64,000 nucleotides of DNA, from the NCBI GenBank assembly GCA_949987705.1, contig OX465283.1, forward strand, positions 90,693,813-90,757,812. Reading direction: 5' to 3'. Of this stretch, positions 10,511-21,137 are shown piece after piece; within the stretch, counting starts at the first letter, position 1; every line of letters begins with the position of its first letter. This stretch comes from Thereva unica. Taxonomy: Eukaryota > Arthropoda > Insecta > Diptera > Therevidae. The notes beneath the pieces were generated by a model. That model did not search any database. It saw only the letters and a program-made list of their open reading frames with translations, and was not told the origin of the DNA. The position numbers and the translations under genes were made by a program.

Positions 10511-12289
10511 ACCATGCGTACACTTTTTGTTAATCATCGAAATGATAGGGAATGCTATTTGACATCAACAGTGCTGGGATTTAACTAACTTGTAAGAAAT
10601 ATGTCATATTTTTAGAAATAAATTACGATTACGAACTCGGCATTCGGTATTACAAAATTTTACTGTACATTTGTACTGTGAACTACATGTTTTTTATAGT
10701 ACCTAACGCAATCTGATACCATAGTTGCGACTAACCACTTTAAATGAATAAATTTTGTTAATCATCTAATGCCATCTGGCATCAACAGTTCGAGTAAACA
10801 CTTTTCGACTAACTAGTAGCACCATCTCATGTATTGAGCAATTGAAATAACTTAGAGCGCCACCTGACAGAATAATTTTGAGTACCCACTTTTTTAGACT
10901 GAAGGAGAAGAAAAAAGTTCGATTCGAAATGTAAAAAATGTAAAAATAAAGAAAACGAATAATGATAGGAAAAAAAACTCATGGAATAATAAATTATTTA
11001 TATTTTGGTTATCGGTTACAAATGAAAAATTACTTATATTGCTTATAAAAAGGTGATAAATCGCATAATTTTATAAAAAAAACACCTTGTTTTCTATGTT
11101 TAGGCGTAAATAAGGCATTAGCTGTTTGCCCTTACGAACTCGGCAAACTACCGCTTGCCTTGATATAATATATAAGTAAATATAAGTTTATCGTGAAATT
11201 AATTAAATACGAATACAGATAAAAGGATTACGAAAATGTGTATGAACTTAAATACATATTTTGTGGAATAGATCTTAACGGTTTTGTGGAATATTTCTTC
11301 TATTCATTAATTCAATTTTTTTTCAATCAACACTTTAGTTTTTAAATTTTTTTTTCTCACGAATATTTGATAGTCAATTTAAATAGTCAGACTATGAAAA
11401 TCAGTATCATAAACAATGAAATTAGTTGAAATATTAACAACGATTAAATGAAACATTTAACAACTAACACACATATCTCCTAAATAAATTACCAACAGCC
11501 TTAAGTTAACGAACCTATATTAACATACATAGCACTTTAGTCAGATTATCCATAAATAAATGATCATTAAAAAAATGAATTAAACGAATTTGGATAAAAG
11601 TTTTTAACCTTTTTGGTAGATATCGGGCGTTTTTTTCTTGAAGAGCTTATTGTATTAAGAATGGAAGGAGATTTGCATGGTATTTCATATGCAAAATTTA
11701 CTCTACGATATGTTGTGCTACCAAAAAATTTTAAAATTAATTTACATCAGAAGAAAAGATTGCTATAAAAATACTATATATAACACATCCATCGTGCATT
11801 CTTTTATTTTATAGGCATTCCTTTATCCAAAATAAAACAATACCAGTTATACTAATTTACCTAAATAATGTTCGATTGCGATAATCGAGTTTTTATTCTA
11901 TTTAACTAGCAGCTGACTCGATATATAGTATGTATGTACCATACGTATGTATGTACCATACGTATGTATGTACCATACGTATGTATGTATACAATTTCAT
12001 CTTATAATTACATCACACGGTGCGAATAAGTCGATTCAACCCCCTGTATATTGAATTCCAAATTTATTAAACATTGCAACTCTTCAAATCTCAACTTAAA
12101 ATCTTGAATGACCTATAATACTAGCTTTCATAAAAATCTTACATAATTTATTATCAAGCGTCAACGTTTTCCTTGTCTCCGTGGTATAATATCATAACAA
12201 TTTTTCATAATTGGCGGCGATTTCAATTTACAAGGTAAAATAGCAATAAAATCTCAGCGTCAATAGGTAGCTTCAATTAATTAGTAACT
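10511..12289 (+). other. AT-rich interior of the gag-only element upstream of gag
   Basis: About 1.8 kb with no open frame of note. Its only clear feature is a 17-bp tandem repeat at about 11929-11990 (TATGTATGTACCATACG, 3.5 copies). It probably represents leader sequence of the LTR element plus decayed insertions. Confidence 0.5.
11929..11990. repeat. 17-bp minisatellite, 3.5 copies
   Basis: TATGTATGTACCATACG is repeated head to tail with no visible mismatch. Each unit contains the palindrome CGTATG/CATACG. Confidence 0.85.
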
Positions 12290-13415
12290 ATGGCCAACAA
12301 CGACGATACAGATATGGCGAACAACTCACTTCCTACACCGCCTAAGGCGAGCGTTTCAAACTCTGGTGATGTGGATAATACCTTAGCTCAGTATATGACC
12401 ACATTAAAAATACCAAACTTTTGGCACAATAGGCCTGACCTATGGTTCCTTCAAGTGGAATCACGGTTTCGCGTTAAAAGAATAACAGGACAAGATAGTA
12501 AATACGATTATTTAGTAGCTTCCCACAAGGAAAAGGAAACATACAATCATGAATGCTGGAAACCTTCCGAGGAAGTTTGGAAGCATTCTCTTCCGTGCTC
12601 TAGTTCATATTCTTTTTATCCATCCATGTCATTGGATGGAAGACTAAGAATGAAGCTTTTGCGGAAATAAAATTCAAAAAATTCTCTATACCTTCTCTGG
12701 GCAACGAACAGGAAGGTTTCCTTATTCCTACCAATAGGAAGCATTCTCAATTTTCCTTGTGGGTTCTTTACCCCCAGAGACCATAGAAGTGGTGACAGAC
12801 GCTCTTCTGAACCCACCACAACTTAACAAATACGACAATTTAAAAAAACTATTACTATCACGTAGTCAAGAGTCAAAAGAACGCCGATTAGATGATCTTC
12901 TGCATAAAATGGAGCTAGGAGATTTTAAGCCTTCGGAACTTTACCGAAGAATGGAATCAACAGCCGGAACCAATAGCCTCATAAACAAAAAATTGTTAAT
13001 GAAACTTTGGATCAATAAGTTACCAAGCCACATCCAATCATGTTTAATCGCGGTTGAAGACGCGCACACAGAAAGCGAAATTTTTACAATCGCGGACAAA
13101 ATTTTCGACAACTCGGTTTCATTAAAAATTGCAGCCATTCATCCCAATCCAAATAACCAAGTCCAAGTGGACCACACCTTAGCAAAACAAATCAAAAACC
13201 TGACTGAAAGGATTGCAAACTTGGAAGCTAGGTCATCACGCCCGCAAAGAAAAACCTTTGTTAGAAATAGAAGTTCTTCTAGATCACAATCGTGTTCTAA
13301 AGCTGACAACAACATTTGTTGGTTCCATACTAGATACGGAGATAATGCCAGGAAGTGTATCAAACCATGCAACTTTTCTGGTTTTTCTCAACCGAATTCA
13401 AAAAACGAAAATTAG
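12290..13415 (+). pseudogene. Gag gene of the gag-only LTR element, split by a MITE
   Basis: The N-terminal part (12290-12521) carries the insect Gypsy-type Gag pattern IPNFWHNRPDLWFLQVESRF. The C-terminal part (from 12766) carries LSRSQESKERRLDDLL, MELGDFKPSELYRRM, LWINKLPSHIQ and a terminal CWFHTRYGDNARKC…PC motif found at the end of Gag in many such elements. A 242-bp insertion (12522-12763) with inverted ends separates the two. Leaving out the insertion and one copy of the duplicated TT gives 882 nt, exactly 294 codons in one frame, so the gene was intact before the MITE hit. The present copy ends prematurely inside the MITE. No protease or pol follows. Confidence 0.85.
12522..12763. mobile_element. 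242-bp MITE inside gag
   Basis: Perfect 13-bp terminal inverted repeats (CCCACAAGGAAAA / TTTTCCTTGTGGG) bound a non-coding 242-bp insert. An apparent TT target duplication (12520-12521 and 12764-12765) flanks it. Subterminal inverted motifs (GAATGCT/AGCATTC, GGAAACC/GGTTTCC) add further folding potential. The superfamily was not determined. Confidence 0.82.
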
Positions 13416-14247
13416 CTATCTCGTCCACGGCAACGAAGATAAGCTGCACCCCCCGCCGCACAGTGGGGCCCGCTTATAGAAGGTTCTGCTCAAAACTCAA
13501 TTTTCAAAATGTGGAAATTTTTCCAAAAAATTGTATCATCGTAGTTGTAATAATGTATCAGATCACGTGTAAAAATATTAAGTCGCTGACTGCTATGAGT
13601 CATCGAGCGCATGAGCATAAAGGTCATATTTTAGGCAAAATAATACTTCTGCGAAAAAGGAATGCCAGTTTATGCGCGATATAAAAACATTAATTTCTAA
13701 CATTTAACGATAAAATCTATGGAAGTGTATTATGTCGGTGATCAAGCAAGGTTTGTTAATTCTTATTTAATTTTGTATTATATGATAAGTTCATTGGTTT
13801 ATGATACAGGGCTTAATATTTGTGGTAGTGTATATTTTTTCGTAGGAGGTGCTTTAAATGACATTTTCTCTAAAATGCGCAAAGTAAATTTTATAAGCAT
13901 TCATTTCATTATATTATTATACTAATTATATTATTTCTTTTTCATATTCTTATATTATATGTATGTATATGTCACATAGGAGTACATAGTTGAATTATAA
14001 ATTTCGTTTTAACATTTTTATTTCTAATAATAATTGAATTATTGATTATTTAAAAATATAACTAAAGTAAAGAAATAAACTAATAAATATATAAAAATAT
14101 TTTTGTAAAATGAACTTATGTACAAATTAACTAAAAAACAAAACAATGGAATTACACGAATTGTATAGAATTTAAGAGCTTAACCAAATTATTGTAATAG
14201 ATGAAGTAAAACCAAAACATCCCGAAAGATAGACGATTCCTTTTAAT
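13416..14247 (+). other. Region between gag and 3' LTR
   Basis: About 830 bp of AT-rich sequence with no pol homology and no convincing frame, except a GC-rich patch right after gag (13440-13490). This is where protease and pol would be expected, so deletion of pol is the simplest reading. Confidence 0.55.
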
Positions 14248-14260
14248 AAAGGGGGAGTAT
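14248..14260 (+). promoter_or_regulatory. Polypurine tract of the gag-only element
   Basis: AAAGGGGGAG immediately upstream of the 3' LTR, the expected plus-strand primer. Confidence 0.65.
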
Positions 14261-14536
14261 TGTGGCAGCATACGACAACGCCACATCAACAATATACAAA
14301 ATTAATACAAAGCGGCAACCCGTATCAAAAAATAAGAAGAATTCCGAGTGATAAACCAACGGTGGATAAAATCAGTTCCGCTACAGCCACCAAAGCGATG
14401 AGTCGAGAACCGATCGCATCAATAGTATTTCGGGCATTAATTAGTTAATAAAGTGTTCTTTTTTTATAACGTAATAATATTCGTTTTTTTTTATTTAATG
14501 TGACTCTGCTGATAAAGACTCACAGTGAGAGCCACA
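14261..14536 (+). repeat. 3' LTR of the gag-only retrotransposon
   Basis: 276 bp, near-identical to 72-346 (for example GATCGCATC here versus GATCGCACC there). It is followed by the target duplication TCCAT and the same GCCTGTGGCG minisatellite that precedes the 5' LTR. Confidence 0.9.
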
Positions 14537-14889
14537 TCCATGCCTGTGGCGCAAGCGTGCATACCCGCGTAGGATGCGCACTTATATGCTATACGTACTA
14601 GGTGTACCGCGTGTATGCTTTTAAAAAAAATTAGCCAATAAAAATTATTTTTACTCGGTTACTTTTAGGTTTTAATGTAAATAGGAATCCATAAATATTT
14701 TCAAATAGAATTTGTATCAAGTCCGTCAGTAGATTCGTCACTATTCTTCCGGCATCTGTCGTTGGCCTGAATTTTCTCAAGCGTACTATAGATCCGACCG
14801 ATTTTCCACTATATCTATTGCATATTACTAGCCGTTGGGCACAAAAGTTTTACTTCTAAAGTGTGGTCTTAAGCACACTCATATTTTTT
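14537..14889. other. Minisatellite flank then unassigned DNA
   Basis: The first 80 bases (TGCCTGTGGCGCAAGCGTGC…) continue the GTGGCG minisatellite interrupted by the LTR element. The rest shows no recognisable feature. Confidence 0.5.
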
Positions 14890-15573
14890 TCTGAGCATTT
14901 CTTCGTTAATATTCTTTTTTCGGCACCTCAATGAAGTCGATATCGTTTTTAGTTCGTGCGGTATAGTGCAGGTACAAAAATCATAAACGTCGTTTAAACA
15001 AAAAAACGGTTCGACCGAATTTTTGAAAATCTTTTCAGATCATATTTTGGTTAATTCTCTTCGAACGGCACGTCAACTAAGTCGATATCTTTTATAGTTC
15101 GCGCGATATCGTGCAGGTACAAATATCACTTATGTCACTTAAACCAAAAAGCCGCTTGACCGAATATTATAAAAATCTTTTCACATTATATTGTCGCAAA
15201 TACGCTTCAAACGGCATCTCAAGGAAGTCATTATCTTTCGTGGTTCGGGCGATATCGTGCAGGTACAAAAATCACTTACGCCGCTTAAACAAAAAAACGG
15301 CTCGACCGATTTTTATGAAAATCTTTTCAGATCATATTTCGGTTAATACGCTTCGAACGACGCCTCAACCAAGTCGATATCTTTTTTGGTTCGCGCGATA
15401 TCGTGCAGGAAAAAATGACCACATCCGTACGCACACACACACACACACACATAACCATACTTCCTCCCAATTGTTTGCTTAAAATGCTCCTGGGACCTTG
15501 AAAGATGAAAATACGTCGAAAATTTCGATTTTCGGACCGATTACAATAACTTCCTATACTGGGAAGTTAATAA
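14890..15573 (+). repeat. 140-146-bp tandem repeat ending in a hairpin
   Basis: Four copies of a unit containing GCGCGATATCGTGCAGG recur at about 14957, 15097, 15243 and 15389, with (CA)n at 15430-15450. The array ends in GACCGATTACAATAACTTCC followed by TATACTGGGAAGTTA, whose AACTTCC/GGAAGTT arms can form a hairpin. Reverse-oriented copies of the whole block lie at 46296-46990, and a partial forward copy at 48395-48655, so this is a dispersed transposon-like unit. Confidence 0.82.
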
Positions 15574-15927
15574 ATTAAAAGAATTGTTCGAAAATTTTCT
15601 TTTAAAGATATGAGCATTTTCATTCATAAATTGAGAGTTCTCCGCAGCCGCAAGCAACACAACCTCCCAAAGCAGAAGCGCGTATGCGACTGGCGGAAAA
15701 TGTCAACAACCAAGTAATCAAAGTGATAAAAATACAAATTTCGTATTTTTTAGTAGGAATTGCTACAAATTATTTCTGTAGCATATGTGTAAAACACAAA
15801 AACCTTAAAATAAAAAAAATATATAAAAACGGATGTTTTTCAGTCATAATTTGTAAATTTTTTAAATTATCATTGTAGTCTCAGAAAGATACACCTCCCT
15901 TTGGCAATACGCACTCGCGACTGATTA
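15574..15927. other. Unassigned AT-rich stretch
   Basis: Nothing recognisable. Confidence 0.4.
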
Positions 15928-16277
15928 AGCTGGTGACATATCCAAGCGTACATGCGTTGCATTCGTTGACAGATAATATAGAAGTGTGTGTATTCAAATG
16001 CCGCCTGACGGAATATTCCGTGAATGGAATGCATGCCATGCAAAGGTCGGGCTACTTTCTACTTTTTCTGCATTGCCTCATTCGGCATAGTACACAAGCA
16101 TACACAACAAACACATGCACCTTGCATGCACCCGTTCTTGACTCGTTACTTAGATTTTCGGCATATGTGTGAAAGCCGGGACGGTAAACAACCATGCAAT
16201 TATGTGTCAGAGGAAATTCACTGCATTGCATGGAACCGCTGAATGCAATGCATGTACGGTTGTATATGTCACCAGCT
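15928..16277. mobile_element. 350-bp MITE with AGCTGGTGACATAT ends
   Basis: The left end AGCTGGTGACATAT is repeated inverted at the right end (ATATGTCACCAGCT). Similarity extends about 35 bp inward (GTACATGC…TTGCATTC). The interior is non-coding and rich in GCATGC. The first bases of the window carry the same terminus. Confidence 0.75.
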
Positions 16278-16424
16278 ACATGGCAGCAAGTGATTTGATA
16301 GGAGGAGTTAAATGAAGCTTTTGTCTGAGCTTTTAAACATTTTTAAGAGCTTAGCTGGGGAACATGCGCGGGATGTCACGAGGTTTGAAAACAACTATAC
16401 ATATAAGTAAGTGCGGGTTTTCAT

Positions 16425-16795
16425 TAGTGATGAGCAAAAATCGTCTTGTTCTTGCAGTCTTATCTTTTTCACCGAAATTCATTCTTTTAAAAACAAAAAA
16501 TATAAAATTGATTATGATGTTTAAGTAATTATGATATAAATACATCTGTGTATATTTACTTTGTATGATAATTGTAAAAGCTTTTGTACATAAATACATA
16601 ATGACTTTACGTGCATTGTGCGCCAACTAATGATGAGCAAAAATGGTCTTGTTCTTGCAGTCTTGTCTTGTTCTTGAGACATTTTGCAAGAGCAAGAATA
16701 AGCCTTAGTTATGCTTGCAAGAACAAGAACAAGACAGACTGAACAAGAACATGACTAGAGTAGTCTTGTCTTGTTCTTGGGTTTGCTCATCACTA
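16425..16795. mobile_element. hAT-type MITE, 371 bp, TAGTGATGAGCA family (copy 1)
   Basis: Starts TAGTGATGAGCAAAA and ends TTTGCTCATCACTA. It is flanked by a perfect 8-bp duplication GTTTTCAT (16417-16424 and 16796-16803). The 8-bp duplication and TAGNG ends fit the hAT superfamily. Subterminal DNA is packed with CTTGTTCTTG/CAAGAACAAG repeats in both orientations. A second internal start-like copy (TAATGATGAGCAAAA) lies at about 16629. Confidence 0.92.
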
Positions 16796-16803
16796 GTTTT
16801 CAT

Positions 16804-18406
16804 AGATTTCTAGTTTTCCTCTCTTTTTATCTGAGAAATTCAGAAGTCGGTAAGCAAGTTTGATGATATTGGAATTGTATTGTTTCGTTCGTCATTTCAG
16901 AAGATTGATTCACCGAAAAACGCGAATAGTGGACTGCATAATCCAAATAGTACCTAAATAGTTTTGTAATTAAAAACCTGCAGAAATTTATGGAAAATGC
17001 ATTATTATTCAAGAAAAGTTCACACCACTTTACATATTCTTTATATATCCAAGGTCCGACTTGATAAATTCGTGCCTTATAAAAAACTCATTTTCATAGA
17101 GAAAACTTTTTAATCTTAACTGACTCGATTTTATTAATAATTTTCATTGTTTATGAGTTGTAAATTCGTATTAGTAAAGAAGAATTATAATATAACAGAC
17201 CTACTCGAACAGTTTAATGATAAAAATGGCACGCATGACAAGTTTTCTTTATTAACAACTAAGTTATTTTTTAGGTTGACAAAAGCTGCATCGGCTGTCA
17301 AATCGCCGAATAGACAAAAAGAGAGTTGCACCGTTTAACCATTGTTAACCAAGTAAATTTAAGTTCAACCAAGTAAATTTTTAATTAATTTGCGGGTAGA
17401 ATACATTATTTTATTTTAATTATAAAAAAAAAATTAGTGTTGTGTTTTAAAAAATTAATGGATCGAAAAACAGTGTCTTTATTACGAGACCAATTTTGGT
17501 GAATATCGATATAAAACTTAATTTGAAAGAAAAGAATAAAATCTGTTTACTTTAAAAACAAATATTAATTACTTAACTATGTTGGCCAGGGCTTCATTAA
17601 ACAAACTTGTCTTCAACAGCAATATCAAGTGAATATAAACATTTGTTTATATTCATCAATAGAGTCTGTTAGCTTTTATGCCTCGTGCACAATGAGAAAG
17701 TGGATTTATTTTATGTTTCGTCCCGCTCATTCCACTGCCTAATTCTCTATTTCCATCTCAAGTCAAAATTTGAGAACATCAGTCAAAGTTGGCTTTACTT
17801 CAACTTCAACACTCAAATTTCGGAAATTCGGAATAAGCAAGTCATATCTGGTTCTCACACTAATGGACAAGCAGAATTATAGTACCAAAGTAGGTTATTT
17901 ATGTTATTTATTTTCTATTGAAAAGCATAAAATATATTAAAAATAAAAAAATTATTGCGACAAAAGTCATTTGAGAGCTTTGCAAGTGCATAATTTGTGA
18001 AAATTTAATTAATAAAAATCGATTTTCCGTTTTTTCTCATTCGGGTTCATTAGATGGCAGCACTTACATATTTTTTCCGAAAGAGATAGTCTGAACTAAA
18101 ATTCAGGTAACAGAAATCTCGCCAAATTTTATCGACTTTACTTAAAAATTAAGTAAATTTGATTTTAAAATCAAGTAAAGTCTAGTCAAATCAAGTTTTA
18201 GTAAAGATCGAGAATTCTGTTAGCAATTTCTTTATTGAATATTTTTTTAATGTAACAGCTGATATTGACATTTTTTAAATTATGTCCGAAAATTCACTTC
18301 AACACTGTGCACATAGGAAAATTAGCACTTTAACATTGTGAACACGGCATTAAAATTTTTTATTTCATTTCCGTTCTTTTTCGCTTTTTTAGTTTTAAAA
18401 GTTCTA
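16804..18406. other. AT-rich non-coding stretch
   Basis: No convincing gene. Small features are a perfect 11-bp-arm palindrome at about 17628-17655 (TGAATATAAAC…) and repeated AAGTAAATTT motifs at 17350-17380 and 18140-18180. Confidence 0.4.
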
Positions 18407-20010
18407 TCAGATATGAATTTGTGGAGTCGCCAAGACGGTCTTAGAGCATGCCGGGGCCGATGTCATCCAGTTTGGTATCTCTAAGCTCTGAGTGACCTGG
18501 TCTAGCGATGGTCTCCCTCGCTGCCGCACCCCATAGGTCTTACCGCAAAGAACTTTCCGAGGTGGCTCACCTTTACTCATATAAGCTAGATGCCCTGCCC
18601 CCCGGAGCCAACCGAGCTTTATTTTCTTCACAACATCGATGTCACGATAGCGCCGGTAGATCACGTTATTTTAGAGTCTCCGGAATCGTCCTTTCTTACA
18701 TACGGGGACAAAATTCCTCCGAAGTATTTTCCTCTCGAACACGGGTAAGAGGTTTGAGTGCTTTTTGCTAAGCACCCACGTTCCAGATGCATATGTAAGT
18801 ATCGGTAAGACCATCGTCTTATATAGTAAAAGTTTAGACTTTATGGTTAGATGCTTGGATTTAAAGAGTCTTGACAGACTATAGTAGGCTCTGTTGGCTT
18901 TTGGCAGTCGTGCGCGTATTTCTGGTCCCATGCTATTGTCGGCTGCTACTATTGACCCAAAGTAGGTAGAAGATTTTACCACGTCAAACTCGTGCTTCTC
19001 TACCTTGGTTGTGTGACCACTGTTAGGTGTTCTTGTAGACGAGGCCATCATGTACTTTGTTTTGCTTTCGTTAATGTGCAATCCCAGATTTCCTGCCGCT
19101 TGCTTAATCTGAGTACCAGCTGTACAGCTGTTGTTGTTTTTCCAATGATGTCAATGTGGTCTGCATAGGCCAGTAATTGGATGGTCTTGTGGAGGATTGT
19201 GTCCCTTGATGTCACGCCTGAATCTCGGATCACTTTCTCCAACGCCAGGTTGAAAAGGAGGCTGGCCAGACTGTCCCCTTGTCGGGGTCCATTAAAGAAG
19301 TTGATTGGTCTGGACAGTGTTCCGGATATCTTTACTTGGCTTGTCTGATTGGATATGGTCAACCTACATAGTCTTGTCAATTTGTTGGGGATGCCGAATT
19401 CCCTCATGGATTTGTAGAGTTCTACTCGGGCTATGCTATTATAGGCGGCTTTAAAGTCTATGAAGAGGTGTTGATATGAGTTTTGAAACTCTAGGCATTT
19501 TTCAAGGTGAAAATCTGGAATTGGCCTATGATGTTTCTGGCGTATGGGGCTATCTTTTTATGTAAGATAGCGGGGAATTTATTATATACGGTATTCATGG
19601 CTCGGATAACTTGTTCTATGCTTGGTGTCGGCAGCTTAGCATAATCATCAGATATATGTGGAGCCTCCGAATCCTCAGTTAGCTCGCCATTTATCAATCC
19701 ATGAAAGTGCTGTATCCAACGCTCCAAGATGCCTTTAGGAGCGGTGATTAGATTCCCTTATTTGTCCTTGAAATATGTGCAACGTGGTGTGAATTGCGCC
19801 ATACTGCGAACTCTTCGGTAGATCTCCCGCGCCTGGTGCGGCCGTCGCTGTTCTGTACTGTTCTAGTTCACATGAGAGATTTTTATCCCAGGCTTCCGTT
19901 TTTCTTTTGTGAATTCTCTTTTCTTCTTTTCTGAGCTCTTTATAGTTCTCTTCGCATGGCCGTGTTCTCTGAGACTGCTGCATTGCTCGGTGCTCAACGT
20001 TCCAATTCAA
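18407..20010 (-). pseudogene. RTE-type reverse transcriptase remnant (3' part)
   Basis: Minus-strand frames in order carry KELRKEEKRIHKRKTEAWDK (about 19900), a linker, GIPNKLTRLCRLTI, PRQGDSLASLLFNLALEKV, ILHKTIQLLAYADHIDIIG, SKTKYMMAS, then thumb and C-terminal motifs (LPILTYASGTWVL, GHLAYM, RQRGRPSLDQV). This is the layout of RTE-clade reverse transcriptases, often annotated as craniofacial development protein 2-like. Several frameshifts and stops break it. The catalytic box reads YADH instead of YADD, so it is dead. The endonuclease half of apparently the same copy lies at 29611-30225, beyond an inserted BEL/Pao element. Confidence 0.83.
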
Positions 20011-20466
20011 CGATGAACAACCCGTGGCTGCAAGCGTCAGCAAGTATGCGGCGAACACAAGTAGGTCAACCAATTCTTGGAAAATGCGTACACTCAGCAA
20101 CTAGGAAGTTGCGACATATTGTGACCGCAATAACCCCTGGGTTCATCGCTTTCATCAACCATCACCTACCATCGTTGGAGTCAGTGAGTACTACGCCACC
20201 GCGATATCAACAAAATCCCGATAATTAACTTATTTTCCATATTGTTCATATATCTAATAACAATTCATTGTAAATTAATTAAGTTGTTAAATAGTTAAAG
20301 AAAAGTGTTTAATAGACGATACATTAAAGTGTTTTTGACTTCAATAATATCTTGAACTTAAATATTATATCTTGTGGTTCCTTCACGCGAGTGAGTGCAC
20401 CATCCCAAAAACAAGGCCAAAACAGGAAGAAGAAAGGGGCAACAAAACACTCAGTACGCAGCATTC
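20011..20466. other. Non-RTE insert within the RTE copy
   Basis: RTE homology stops near 20010 and resumes at 20467. The roughly 450 bp between is unrelated and opens with TGTGACCGCAATAACCCC at about 20118. A solo LTR is possible but was not established. Confidence 0.3.
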
Positions 20467-20736
20467 TTACGTTTTGTTGCAGCTTGCATTCATTATCGCA
20501 CCAGTCGTTCCGATCTCTACGACTTCTGCCTTGGAATCAGCAGTACCAATGACAATATTTTTAAGGCGGGTCCAGCTCTCGTCGACCCCCGGCATCTCAT
20601 CCCCAAGACTTAGGGCGAGTTCTAATGCATGACCGAAGCTGTTCGTGACCATTTCGTTGCGTAGTTCAGCTGTATTGATTCGAGCCTCTTCAGCGGATAC
20701 AAAGCTTTTCAGCGTTGCAGTGAGCTCTCGGAGCAC
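20467..20736 (-). pseudogene. RTE-type element, linker between endonuclease and RT
   Basis: An 89-residue frame (LRELTATLKSFVSAEEARINTA…, DESWTRLKNIVIGTA) fits the segment between endonuclease and RT in RTE-type ORFs. It is cut at 20736 by the end of the BEL/Pao LTR. Confidence 0.6.
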
Positions 20737-21137
20737 TGTTGCTGGGTTTTTCTTTGTGTGATTCGGTATTCCAGCCGGAATCGAGTTGGAAATGTAACGC
20801 AGAAGTTCAGAAACAATTATTTTTGTTTTATTTACTCTGGCCTTTATTTACATTTCTTCTTACAATTTTTGTTGTTATATCTAATTTTCCAGGCTATAAA
20901 TTCTAAAAATAATAATTCTAATATAATTTAATTATTTACAAAAGTTTCATTACTTACACCTTGTCTATCCACACGCCCAAGCAACAATGCAATGTCACTT
21001 TTACAAATGGCCAATTTACTAAATTCTCTTGTCTACCTTTACAGCGGTACTACTATCTCTAGTTGTTTATTTACATATTATTACAGCGGTGCTACAATTA
21101 TCGTTACTATCTCTAGCTGCTTATAGCGTTGCTAACA
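20737..21137 (-). repeat. 3' LTR of the BEL/Pao element
   Basis: 401 bp; on the minus strand it starts TGTTAGCAAC and ends CCCAGCAACA. Pol's stop codon TAG (21132-21134) is bases 4-6 of the LTR. The purine run ACGGGAGGGGAG (21138-21149) directly upstream is the polypurine tract. Confidence 0.85.

Noticed and set aside
15425..15460. CRISPR-like or regulatory meaning of the CA run
   Set aside because: Simple (CA)n inside a tandem-repeat array; no spacers, and the genome is eukaryotic.
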